Shown here: piece after piece, positions 6,891-14,597 of the stretch
Layout: each line of letters opens with the position of its first letter
Position numbering within the stretch: the first letter of the stretch is position 1
NCBI GenBank assembly: GCA_023393015.1
Contig: JAEWMY010000012.1
Span: 1-22,253, forward strand
DNA length: 22,253 nucleotides
Origin: Spirochaetota bacterium
GTDB taxonomy: Bacteria; Spirochaetota; Spirochaetia; Treponematales; Treponemataceae
Direction of reading: 5' to 3'
Translations under genes and position numbers: made by a program
Notes under the pieces: model-generated
Seen by the model: the letters and a program-made list of their open reading frames with translations, nothing else
Databases searched by the model: none
Told to the model about the DNA's origin: nothing

Positions 6891-8267
6891 ATGAACGTTT
6901 TTTCGCCCGGAACGTTTCCGGCGCTCGCGGCCGTATTTGTTCTCTCCCTTTCCGCGGCCGTCGCGGAAAGCCCGGTCGCGCTCAGGCAGGGGCACGTCGG
7001 AAAATGGCAGCAAGTCGAACGGGCAAACTGGTCGCGCTACGACAACGGGGCGTATACCGGTTTGACCCATCGGGAGACGCGCGCCTTCCTGACCGCGACG
7101 AGACAATCGGGGGGCGGCAGCAGGTTTACGGGACACTTCTACGTACTCGAGGAAACGCTCAGGGACATGAAACAGGCCGCGCGCGGAGTCGACGCGGTCG
7201 AAAAGGCGTCCTTTACGATACTTCCGGACGGAACGCTGCGTCCCGAGGGGGACTCCGCCTTCCCTTCCCTCAGGAATTTCCCGTCGTTTCCCGCGGAAAG
7301 CGTCCTGCCGGGAGATCGCTGGCAAGCCGAGGGGATCCGCGTCGTGGACCCCCGCGGAGACGGCAAGCGGTCGCCCCTTCCCATCGTCGTGGAATACGTA
7401 TTCTCCGGAGCGGAGAGATACCGTGAACAGGACGTCTACCGGATCAAGGCGAAATACGCGACGAGGCTCAATCAATACGCGCGACCCCGTGGAGTTGATC
7501 CGGACCTGAAGAACGCGACGGGTACGCACGACGTCGACATACTCGTATCGGCCGAATCGGGCGCGGTACTCCTGCAACTTGACCGTCTCGACGAGACCTT
7601 TACCTACACGGACGGATCCACCATCAGGCTCCGCGGCAATACGGCGACCTTCGGCGAGATCCCCGCCGCGATAAACGCTGGCGACCTTATCGCCGGAATA
7701 GAGAAGGCTCGGATTCCCCGGGCGGACGCCGGCGGCGCGAAAAAGGCCGATGGCGCGAAGCTACCCCCGCGCGCGGAAGAGCGTCCGTCGGACGCCGAGA
7801 CCGCTCCCCTTAAATCAGGGGAAAAGAAAACCGTAACCGACGCGGAAGCCGTGGAAGAGTACGTGCGAGAGGGATTGCCGCCGTCCGCCGAACAGGCGCC
7901 GTTCACGGTAGATTCCACGGATCGGGGATTGCGTCTTTCGATCCGCGACATAAGGTTCCAGCCCGACAGCGACACGATACTTCCCGAGGAGGCCTGGAGA
8001 ATCGACGCCATAGCCAAGGCGCTTTCGCTCGCGAAGGGCTCGACCTTTCTCGTCGAGGGACATACGGCCTCCGTCGGAAAACCAGCGGGCGAACGGGAGC
8101 TATCCGTAAAGCGCGCGAAACGCATGGTACGGGAACTTGTCGGGCGGGGACTTTCCGAGGATCGATTCCTGTTCGCGGGACATGGCGGCGCGAAGCCGGT
8201 CGGCGACAACGCGACAGCGGCCGGGCGCGCCCAAAACCGCCGCGTGGAAATTACGATACTCGAGTAA
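6891..8267 (+). CDS. Exported protein with C-terminal OmpA (peptidoglycan-associating) domain
   Basis: The product has 458 residues. The start MNVFSPGTFPALAAVFVLSL leads into a signal peptide ending SAAVA-ES. Residues about 30-260 form a domain I do not recognise, rich in beta-type sequence and aromatic residues. A low-complexity Ala/Lys/Glu/Pro linker follows (about 270-335). Residues about 335-458 are an OmpA C-like domain with RFQPDSDTILPEEAWRI, GHTASVG (390-396), LSVKRA and GRAQNRRVEI. The Arg of LSxxRA is present, but the Asp of the usual GHTD is Ala393. In OmpA and Pal that Asp and Arg grip meso-diaminopimelate; spirochaete peptidoglycan uses ornithine instead, so the change may be adaptive. 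There is no lipobox. An in-frame ATG at 6873 is rejected because it precedes the signal peptide and lies within the promoter. The likely role is anchoring the periplasmic or outer envelope to the wall. Confidence 0.87.
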   Translation: MNVFSPGTFPALAAVFVLSLSAAVAESPVALRQGHVGKWQQVERANWSRYDNGAYTGLTHRETRAFLTATRQSGGGSRFTGHFYVLEETLRDMKQAARGVDAVEKASFTILPDGTLRPEGDSAFPSLRNFPSFPAESVLPGDRWQAEGIRVVDPRGDGKRSPLPIVVEYVFSGAERYREQDVYRIKAKYATRLNQYARPRGVDPDLKNATGTHDVDILVSAESGAVLLQLDRLDETFTYTDGSTIRLRGNTATFGEIPAAINAGDLIAGIEKARIPRADAGGAKKADGAKLPPRAEERPSDAETAPLKSGEKKTVTDAEAVEEYVREGLPPSAEQAPFTVDSTDRGLRLSIRDIRFQPDSDTILPEEAWRIDAIAKALSLAKGSTFLVEGHTASVGKPAGERELSVKRAKRMVRELVGRGLSEDRFLFAGHGGAKPVGDNATAAGRAQNRRVEITILE

Positions 8268-8368
8268 AGCGCGTGCCGCTCGGGCGCGTCATTCTGCGGG
8301 ATACCCGGCAGGACACCCGACGAAAAACCGCCGCGATACCCGTCGGCGAACGCCGTGACGGGAAGCCT

Positions 8369-9565
8369 TCAGTCGAACGACCGCAAGAACGCGTTCATGT
8401 CGAAGCCGTTTACCGTCATGCCCTCGGGGTACGAGGCACGGATGTTTTCCTTTCCCTCTCGAAGATGCTCCGAGGTAATTCCGTACGAGATCGATTGGTC
8501 GGCCTCGACGAAGGCCGAGATATGGTCGGCAACGCGGATGAGCCTCCCGTCGATCGGCTGATGCGCGTCGTCCGCGTACCGGGACCGGAGCTCGTCGAAG
8601 GCAACGACGCGCGCGCGTCCGTCACCGTCCCTGACCCGGTTTTCGAACTCGTGCTCGGTGAAGTAGCGGATCTCGTCGCGGTACGCCTCGTCCATCAGCG
8701 GCAGGAGTTCGTGCTCGACAATCAGGTCCTCGATTTCCTTCACCACGGCCGGCAGCCGATCGGTCGCGCGCTTGACCGGGGAGATGATGTCGCGGGTAAC
8801 GGCCTCGGGCAAGTCGTGGAACAGGGCCGCGAAAAAGTTGTTGTACTCGCGCCTGCCGCTCACGCCCGTCTCGCGACCGAGCAGGAAGGTAAGGATCGCG
8901 GTGTAAAACGAATGCCCGAGAACGCTCGTCTTCGGGACGCGGGGCGTCTGGTTCCACCTGGTCTGGAAGCGGAGCCGCTCCACCTCCATGAGGAATTCGT
9001 ACGGGCGCTGTTTTCCGAGCAGCAACTGCATCCCCCTGAGGTCGAGATATCCCTCGATATCGCGGTTCAGCCCTTTCTCGATCGGCACGATGCGGAAGGC
9101 CTCGTTGACCGGCCTGAGTATCTCGATCTCGCGCATGGCGGAGTACTTGTGGGCGGCGCGGAGGATCCTCCAGGAAACCGATTCCGGGTCGGCGGGATCG
9201 AGTAGCCAGGAGGAAAGGGCCGCGACAAGCGAGTCGTCGCGGAGGAGTGGCCGATACTGCTCGACGACCCACTCGTTCAGTTTTGCGTACTCGGCCGGGT
9301 AACCGTCCCGTATCATCCGCTGGACGGGCGCCTTGATGTCGCACAGCGCGATCTTCCGGAGAAGGTCGAAAAACATCCCGTGGATCATGAAGGACCAGTC
9401 TACCCGCTCGCCCCGGCGTTCCTCGAACTTGCCGATTATATACGCGCATACGGCCTTTTCGGCGGACTTGTCCATCTCGATCATCTCGAAGGGGCGCACG
9501 AGATCGTTCCAGCGCTCTATGGAAAATGCCTCGAATATCTTCAATGCGATCGTCTTGTCAAACAC
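8369..9565 (-). CDS. HD-domain phosphohydrolase, YfbR/HDDC2-type (5'-nucleotidase-like)
   Basis: The product has 398 residues from a GTG start. The C-terminal half carries the whole HD active site of YfbR-type 5'-deoxynucleotidases: His218 in LGHSFYTA, His250-Asp251 in FHDLPEAVTRD, Glu254, Asp259 and Asp347 in RVADHISAF. The spacing from HD to Glu (+4) and Asp (+9) is the same as in YfbR. The N-terminal half (IERWNDLVRPFEMIEMDKSA onward) is absent from the 200-residue YfbR. I take it for a degenerate HD-like repeat, as in longer two-part members of the family. The expected reaction is removal of phosphate from nucleoside monophosphates, which fits the upstream nucleoside transporter and phosphorylase. 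Upstream in-frame codons run through the end of the nitroreductase gene and read Arg/Ser-rich nonsense. The GTG overlaps that gene's stop by 8 nt and has GGAGG 9 nt upstream. Confidence 0.86.
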   Translation of the reverse strand: MFDKTIALKIFEAFSIERWNDLVRPFEMIEMDKSAEKAVCAYIIGKFEERRGERVDWSFMIHGMFFDLLRKIALCDIKAPVQRMIRDGYPAEYAKLNEWVVEQYRPLLRDDSLVAALSSWLLDPADPESVSWRILRAAHKYSAMREIEILRPVNEAFRIVPIEKGLNRDIEGYLDLRGMQLLLGKQRPYEFLMEVERLRFQTRWNQTPRVPKTSVLGHSFYTAILTFLLGRETGVSGRREYNNFFAALFHDLPEAVTRDIISPVKRATDRLPAVVKEIEDLIVEHELLPLMDEAYRDEIRYFTEHEFENRVRDGDGRARVVAFDELRSRYADDAHQPIDGRLIRVADHISAFVEADQSISYGITSEHLREGKENIRASYPEGMTVNGFDMNAFLRSFD

Positions 9566-10202
9566 GGGTGTGGGCCTCCGACGGGTCAAGCCTGATTCTC
9601 TCGCGAGTCGCGTCAGAGGCGGCCGCGTATCCGAAAGACGCGAGCAAGCCGGTTTGCCAGGCCGACGGGTCGAGGGACAGGAGCTCGAGAACCTTGCGGT
9701 CAGCGAAGCCCTCGATGGCGCACGAGTCAAGCCCGCGCGACGCGGCCCCCGTCATCATGTTCGCGCAGGCGATGTAGCACTGCGCGCGCGCCCATTGGTC
9801 GACGATACCCTCCGAGCGGAGATACTCGTAGTATCCGCGGTAGTCGTCGACGAAAACCGAAAGTCCGCCGGGAAAGCGCGAGCCGCGCTCGGCGATAAAG
9901 GCGCCTTCGGGATCGTAGGCGGGATCCTTCCGGCAGGCTAGAACGGCGACGAGCGGCGAGGTCGAGACGGCGCTCTGGTCGAAGCACGCGCTGGCCAAGG
10001 CCTTCAGTACGCCGGCGGAATGGCACAAAAACAGATGCCAGTGCTCTATGCCGAACGACGAGGGCGAAAGGCGCGCGCATTCCGCCAAAAAGGCGATATC
10101 GTCCTCCGGAACGGTTCGCGCGCGATCGTACTCCTTGCAGGCGTACCGCCTGCGCATCAGCGAGAGAAACGGGTCGGCGGGGTCCTTCACGAAGTCATTC
10201 AC
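9558..10202 (-). CDS. Nitroreductase-family FMN oxidoreductase
   Basis: The product has 214 residues from a GTG start (10200-10202) that overlaps the deoD stop as GTGA, with a GGAG about 5 nt upstream. Family features are the N-terminal FMN-phosphate motif RRRYACKEYD (about 18-27), ARLSPSSFGIEHWHLFL (about 43-59) with the SPSS cofactor loop, and the C-terminal helix QCYIACANMMTGAASRGLDS followed by IEGF. These are typical of NfsB/NfnB-like NAD(P)H-dependent reductases acting on quinones, flavins or nitro compounds. A 78-codon in-frame extension upstream is antisense-like sequence inside deoD and is rejected. The physiological substrate is unknown. Its position between a purine phosphorylase and a nucleotidase is suggestive, but nitroreductases are often passengers in operons. 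Confidence 0.86.
   Translation of the reverse strand: MNDFVKDPADPFLSLMRRRYACKEYDRARTVPEDDIAFLAECARLSPSSFGIEHWHLFLCHSAGVLKALASACFDQSAVSTSPLVAVLACRKDPAYDPEGAFIAERGSRFPGGLSVFVDDYRGYYEYLRSEGIVDQWARAQCYIACANMMTGAASRGLDSCAIEGFADRKVLELLSLDPSAWQTGLLASFGYAAASDATRERIRLDPSEAHTRV
9575..9579 (-). promoter_or_regulatory. Shine-Dalgarno that sets the GTG start of the HD gene
   Basis: GGAGG on the minus strand, 9 nt before the GTG at 9563-9565 and inside the last codons of the nitroreductase gene. No comparable site serves any upstream ATG in this frame. Confidence 0.7.
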
Positions 10203-10948
10203 GTCATCTCCCCCGTCGTTTCGCCGCGCGTTCCCGTCGCGACGTCGAGCGCCACGCCGAACATGGGCGTCAGGGCGCTCAGTCGCGTATCCGGGGGAAG
10301 GCCCGTGCCGGTCACGCAGGAATCCGTATGGGTCAGAATCGACAGCGCACGTCTTCCGAAACGGCTCGCGACGCAGTAAAGGGCGTACGTTTCCATGTCC
10401 TGCGCGAGACAGCCCATTCGAGCCCAGGGCTTCCACGACCTCTCCGGGCCGAGGGCGTTATACTCGGAAAAAAAATCCGAAGAGAAGACGGCGCCCGTCG
10501 CGAACGGGACGCGGCGAGCCCTCGCCGAGGCTACCGCCGCCTCGAGAAGGGAGAAGTCGCATGCCGGGGAAAACGAACCGGGAAGGTTGAACTGGCTCGC
10601 GTAATTGGAATCGGTCGACGCGGTCATGGCGAACACGAGCGAACCGACGGGCAAGCTCGCCTGGAGGCCGCCCGCCGTACCGATCCTGATAATCGTTTCG
10701 ACGTCGTAGTGGTCGAACAGCTCGTGGGCGTAAATCCCGGCGGACGGTCCGCCCATGCCGGAACCCATCACGGTAACGCTCGCGTCGCGGAACGTGCCGG
10801 TAAACCCGAGCATGCCGCGAACGGAAGTCACCTGCACGGAATCGGGCAACAGCGTCGAGGCGATGTACTCCGCGCGGAGCGGATCCCCCGGCAAAAGCAC
10901 GACGTCGGCTATCTCGCCCTTTCGGGCGGAATTATGGGGAGTCGGCAT
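10199..10948 (-). CDS. deoD: Purine nucleoside phosphorylase, DeoD (hexameric) type
   Basis: The product has 249 residues. Sites match the DeoD family: His5 in MPTPHNS, LLPGDPLRAEYIA (18-30) with the phosphate-binding Arg, GSGMGGPSAGIYA, RIGTAGGL (88-95), the ribose site DMETYALY (184-191, Met185-Glu186) and the proton donor Asp209 in THTDSCVTG. The 110-135 region (STDSNYASQFN) is DeoD-like rather than uridine-phosphorylase-like. It splits imported purine (deoxy)nucleosides with phosphate into base and (deoxy)ribose 1-phosphate in the cytoplasm. It lies 1 nt behind the last transporter gene, so uptake and phosphorolysis are encoded together. RIGTAGG instead of the enterobacterial RVGSCG is a small deviation that could affect specificity. 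Confidence 0.92.
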   Translation of the reverse strand: MPTPHNSARKGEIADVVLLPGDPLRAEYIASTLLPDSVQVTSVRGMLGFTGTFRDASVTVMGSGMGGPSAGIYAHELFDHYDVETIIRIGTAGGLQASLPVGSLVFAMTASTDSNYASQFNLPGSFSPACDFSLLEAAVASARARRVPFATGAVFSSDFFSEYNALGPERSWKPWARMGCLAQDMETYALYCVASRFGRRALSILTHTDSCVTGTGLPPDTRLSALTPMFGVALDVATGTRGETTGEMT

Positions 10949-10949
10949 C

Positions 10950-11855
10950 TCAGCTCGACCCCTTTTCGTAGGGCTTGCCGGCCGACGCCGGAGCGTAGTT
11001 CTTTCCGCTGAAAATGACGAGGGTCAGCAGGGTGATCGCGTAGGGCATGATGTTGAAGACCTCCGTCGGCAGACTCCGCAACGCGGTGAAGTCGTTCGCG
11101 ATGATCGAGAACGCGAGCGCCGTGCCGAAAAGGAGGGACGCGCCGGCGATTCCCGACGGTCGCCACCTGCCGAACGACACGACCGCGAGCGCGATGAACC
11201 CGTGGCCGTTGACCGTCGTGGAGTTGAACTGCGTGTTGGTGGTTAAAACGAGGCATCCTCCCGCGAGTCCGGCCAAAAGCCCGGAAAGGAGCACAGCCAC
11301 GTACCTCGTGCGAAGCACGTTTATGCCGACGGACGCGGCGGCTTGCGGGTTTTCGCCGCAGGCCCGGAGCCTGAGGCCGAAACGCCGCTTGTAGAGGCCG
11401 AACCATGCGAGGAAAATAACGGCGACGGCGATGTACGCGGTCGGATACACGCCCCATGCGCCGGGCATCATGCCGAGCATGAACTGCTTCGTCCGGTCCT
11501 GCTTGAAAAAAACCTGGGCGAGAAATATCGTCACGCCGTTCGCGAGGAGGTTGATACCGGTTCCCGAAACGGTTTGGTCGGCGTTCAGGGATACCGAGGC
11601 GAAAGCGTGTATATACGAGAACGCGAGTCCCGAAACCGCGCCGATCGAAAGGGCGACCCACACGGAAGGCGGACCCAGTACCGGCTCGAGAAAGAAATGG
11701 GCAGTGGCGGCGGCGAAGGCGCCGAACACCATCAGGCCCTCGAGGGCGATATTCACGACTCCGGACCGTTCGCAGATCATGCCCCCGGTTGCCGTGACGA
11801 GAATCGGCGAAACGAGCATGAGTATGGTCGGGATCTTACCGAATATGCTAGTCAT
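10950..11855 (-). CDS. nupQ: ABC nucleoside transporter permease (NupQ/YufQ type)
   Basis: The product has 301 residues and is almost entirely hydrophobic, with about eight membrane segments. The signature ICERSGVVNIALEGLMVFGA near residues 27-46 is characteristic of the second permease of BmpA/PnrA-type nucleoside importers, as is GINVLRTRYVAVLLSGLLAGLAG further on. It forms the inner-membrane channel with the preceding permease. Its ATG overlaps the upstream permease stop by 8 nt, and deoD starts 1 nt after its own stop. Confidence 0.9.
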   Translation of the reverse strand: MTSIFGKIPTILMLVSPILVTATGGMICERSGVVNIALEGLMVFGAFAAATAHFFLEPVLGPPSVWVALSIGAVSGLAFSYIHAFASVSLNADQTVSGTGINLLANGVTIFLAQVFFKQDRTKQFMLGMMPGAWGVYPTAYIAVAVIFLAWFGLYKRRFGLRLRACGENPQAAASVGINVLRTRYVAVLLSGLLAGLAGGCLVLTTNTQFNSTTVNGHGFIALAVVSFGRWRPSGIAGASLLFGTALAFSIIANDFTALRSLPTEVFNIMPYAITLLTLVIFSGKNYAPASAGKPYEKGSS

Positions 11856-12972
11856 TGCGTACCGCCTCCCCCGAAAGCCGGGATTTCATTGAATACCGGA
11901 TGAACATGCGGAACCCGACGCGAATCGCGATAAAGACGACGACAAGGCCCTGAATGATAAAGGTGATTTCCTTCGGTATCTGGTTCGATTCCATGAGCGG
12001 CTGCGCGGAAGAGAGCATGCCGAACAAAAGCCCGGCGAGCATCGTCCCGAGCGCGGTGCTGTTGCCGACGAGCGCGACGGCGATTCCCGAAAAACCGTAG
12101 CCGTCGTTGCCCGCGAGCACGCGGCCGAACCGGAACGAGCCGAGCGACACGACTCCTCCGGCGAGCCCTGCGAACGCACCCGCTATCGCCATGGAAAGCA
12201 CGATGCTCCTGACCACCGGAATGCCGCTCGCGCGCGCGCCTTCCTTGTTGAGCCCCGTCGCGCGAAGGCCGAAGCCCAGGCGGGTTTTCTCGATGATGAA
12301 CCAGTAGGCGACAACGGAAAGGATTACGAAGACGATGCCGAGATTGAGCATCGAACCCTTCGTGACGCGCTCGAGAAAACCGGACCGAAGTGTCGCGGTG
12401 GCCGGGAAATCGGGCGTCTTGTAGGTATTCGTGCCCGGGATTCTCATGATGAGTATGCGCGACGCGTAGAGCGCGATATAGTTGAGCATGATCGTCGCGA
12501 CCACCTCCGAGACCTCGTATTTAGCCTTGAGCCACCCGACGATCCCGCCCCAGAGGCCGCCCGCGAGCGAGGCCAGAACGAGAGCCAGGAGCCAGTGCCC
12601 GACGGGAATCTGAGGGCCGAGTATGGCGACGAACTGGGCGACGGTCAGGCCCACCACGTACTGGCCCTCGCCGCCGATATTGAAAAGCCCCGTGCGCGCG
12701 GCGAATCCCATGGAAAGGCCGCAGAGGACAAACGGCATCGACTGCGCGAGCCATTCTCCGACGTACCGTACGTAGAACCTCCCGCGGTCGACGTTGTATC
12801 CCGTAAGAACCTGGAGTATCGCCTTGTACATCCCGGACGGGTTCCTCCCGACCGCGACGATAAGGATCGTGCCGCACAGGAATCCGAGCAAAACCACCAT
12901 GACGGATATCGCGCCGTCGGACGTCAAAAGAAGCGACCGAAATCCCCGACGTTCCCTGATTGTACCGCTCAT
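11848..12972 (-). CDS. nupP: ABC nucleoside transporter permease (NupP/YufP type)
   Basis: The product has 374 residues. A cytoplasmic start is followed by a first membrane span (ISVMVVLLGFLCGTILIVAV), a periplasmic segment with NPSGMYKAILQVLTG, then repeated spans. FNIGGEGQYVVGLTVAQF and EGARASGIPVVRSIVLSMAIAG are the usual permease-1 signatures, the latter the coupling region that contacts the ATPase. It is the partner of the next permease in a purine-nucleoside importer. It overlaps the ATPase gene upstream by ATGA and the permease gene downstream by 8 nt, so the three should be made in fixed ratio. Confidence 0.9.
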   Translation of the reverse strand: MSGTIRERRGFRSLLLTSDGAISVMVVLLGFLCGTILIVAVGRNPSGMYKAILQVLTGYNVDRGRFYVRYVGEWLAQSMPFVLCGLSMGFAARTGLFNIGGEGQYVVGLTVAQFVAILGPQIPVGHWLLALVLASLAGGLWGGIVGWLKAKYEVSEVVATIMLNYIALYASRILIMRIPGTNTYKTPDFPATATLRSGFLERVTKGSMLNLGIVFVILSVVAYWFIIEKTRLGFGLRATGLNKEGARASGIPVVRSIVLSMAIAGAFAGLAGGVVSLGSFRFGRVLAGNDGYGFSGIAVALVGNSTALGTMLAGLLFGMLSSAQPLMESNQIPKEITFIIQGLVVVFIAIRVGFRMFIRYSMKSRLSGEAVRND

Positions 12973-14513
12973 CTGGCCATGACCCCCTCTTCCTCGCGTT
13001 TCGATCCCGCCATCATGTATCCGATTCCCTGTTCGTCGATCTCGCCCGCCTTGAAGACGCCCGCGATCTCTCCCTTCGAGATGATCGCGATGCGGTCGCA
13101 GAGGTTCATGATCTCGTCGAGCTCGAATGATACGAGAAGGATCGCGCGGCCCTTGTCCCGTTCCTCGACGATCCGCTTCCTGATGTACTCTATTGCCCCG
13201 ACGTCGAGCCCTCTCGTGGGTTGCGCCACGACGAGAACGCCGGGAGAAAGCGCGATCTCCCGCGCTATTATGACCTTTTGCTGGTTTCCGCCCGACATGT
13301 TCTTCGCCTTCATCCCGGGGCCTTCACCCGCTCGTATGTCATACTGCTCGATAAGTTCGCAGGCGCGCGATCGCATCGCGTCGTGATCGAGGATACCGAA
13401 CCGCGAGGAATAGGGAGAAACGTCGTAATCCTTCAATACCGCGTTTTCCGCGACGGAAAAATCGAGTATGAGGCCGTGGCGGTGACGGTCCTCCGGTATA
13501 TGCCCCACGCCAGCTCTCACGCGTTCCTTCACCGTCATGTTCGTGATGTCCGTTCCGCGAACGAGTATCGAGCCCGACTCGGCGCGGGCAAGACCGGTTA
13601 TGGCGTTGATAAGCTCGGTTTGTCCGTTTCCGTCGACGCCGGCGATACCGACGATCTCGCCCGACCTGACTTCGAGGGAAAGATCCTTCACCGCCAGATG
13701 AGCGCGCGCGTCCCTCACGGAAAGGGAACGTATCTCTAGAAACGCCTCGCCGGGATTCGCCGGCCACTTGTCGATCTCGAACTTGATGGCGCGTCCGACC
13801 ATCATCTCGGCGAGGGATTCCTCAGTGGCCGAGGCGACGTCCACGGTGCCTACGAGTTTCCCGCGACGAAGGACCGAGCAACGGTCCGCGACGGCCTTTA
13901 TCTCGCGCAATTTATGGGTGATGAGGACGATCGTCTTCCCTTCCCGCTTCAACCTGCGGATTATGTCCATGAGCTCGTCTATCTCCTGCGGGGTCAGGAC
14001 GGCACTCGGCTCGTCGAGGATGAGAATGTCCGCGTTTCGATAGAGGGTTTTCAGTATCTCCACGCGCTGCTGCATCCCGACCGATATGTCCTCGATACGG
14101 TCGCGCGGGTTGACCTTGAGGCCGTATCTCTCCGAGATCTCGGCCACGCGCCGTTCGGCGGATGAAAGATCGAGCATGCCGAGCCGATTCGTCGTCTCGA
14201 CGCCGAGCACTATGTTCTCGGTGACGGTATAATTGCGCACGAGCTTGAAATGCTGGTGGACCATGCCGATGCCGAGCGCGGTCGCGGCGTTCGGGTCCTT
14301 GACGCGGACTTCCCTGCCCCTGATCCTGATAGTTCCCGCGTCGGGATCGTACGACCCGAAGAGTATCGACATCAGGGTGGACTTTCCGGCCCCGTTCTCG
14401 CCGAGAAGGGCGTGAACCTCGTTTTCCCGCACGGTCAGGTCAACGTGATCGTTGGCGATGACACCGGGAAAGACCTTCGTAATACCGGTCAATTCGATCG
14501 CGATCGATTCCAT
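12969..14513 (-). CDS. nupO: ABC nucleoside transporter ATP-binding protein, tandem NBD (NupO/YufO type)
   Basis: The product has 514 residues with two fused ATPase domains. NBD1 has an intact Walker A GENGAGKST (38-46), signature ISVGMQQRVEILKTL and Walker B ILILDEPSA. NBD2 has a divergent Walker A GVDGNGQTEL, a good signature MSGGNQQKVIIAREIA and Walker B VLVVAQPTRGLDVG with Gln for the catalytic Glu. This one-active-one-degenerate layout is normal for the family. It powers import of purine nucleosides captured by PnrA. I chose the ATG at 14511-14513, preceded by GGGGGA at 6 nt. The nine upstream codons back to a GTG run into the promoter-distal side of the terminator and are rejected. A TATACT-like hexamer (14531-14536) might give some independent initiation, but no -35 is visible. 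Confidence 0.92.
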   Translation of the reverse strand: MESIAIELTGITKVFPGVIANDHVDLTVRENEVHALLGENGAGKSTLMSILFGSYDPDAGTIRIRGREVRVKDPNAATALGIGMVHQHFKLVRNYTVTENIVLGVETTNRLGMLDLSSAERRVAEISERYGLKVNPRDRIEDISVGMQQRVEILKTLYRNADILILDEPSAVLTPQEIDELMDIIRRLKREGKTIVLITHKLREIKAVADRCSVLRRGKLVGTVDVASATEESLAEMMVGRAIKFEIDKWPANPGEAFLEIRSLSVRDARAHLAVKDLSLEVRSGEIVGIAGVDGNGQTELINAITGLARAESGSILVRGTDITNMTVKERVRAGVGHIPEDRHRHGLILDFSVAENAVLKDYDVSPYSSRFGILDHDAMRSRACELIEQYDIRAGEGPGMKAKNMSGGNQQKVIIAREIALSPGVLVVAQPTRGLDVGAIEYIRKRIVEERDKGRAILLVSFELDEIMNLCDRIAIISKGEIAGVFKAGEIDEQGIGYMMAGSKREEEGVMAR

Positions 14514-14540
14514 GGCAAATCCCCCAAGGCAGTATAACAC

Positions 14541-14579
14541 AAAAAAGGGCTGCCTGGCGCGTTCGCGTCGGGCAGCCCC
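14541..14579 (-). terminator. Intrinsic terminator/attenuator between pnrA and the transporter genes
   Basis: On the minus strand GGGCTGCC (14571-14578) pairs perfectly with GGCAGCCC (14547-14554) around a 16-nt loop, followed by six T (14541-14546). It stands 19 nt after the pnrA stop and 28 nt before nupO. It would leave the binding protein in excess and let only read-through transcripts reach the transporter and salvage genes. Confidence 0.88.
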
Positions 14580-14597
14580 CGTCTATCGGTTTGCTTA

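Noticed and set aside
8268..8368. Terminator between the convergent OmpA and HD genes.
   Set aside because: Only an imperfect CTGCGGG / CCCGGCAG hairpin without a T-run is present. I see no convincing signal in these 101 bases.
8273..9205. A 310-codon plus-strand frame opposite the HD gene.
   Set aside because: Shadow of the HD gene: no recognisable domain, biased composition, no ribosome site.
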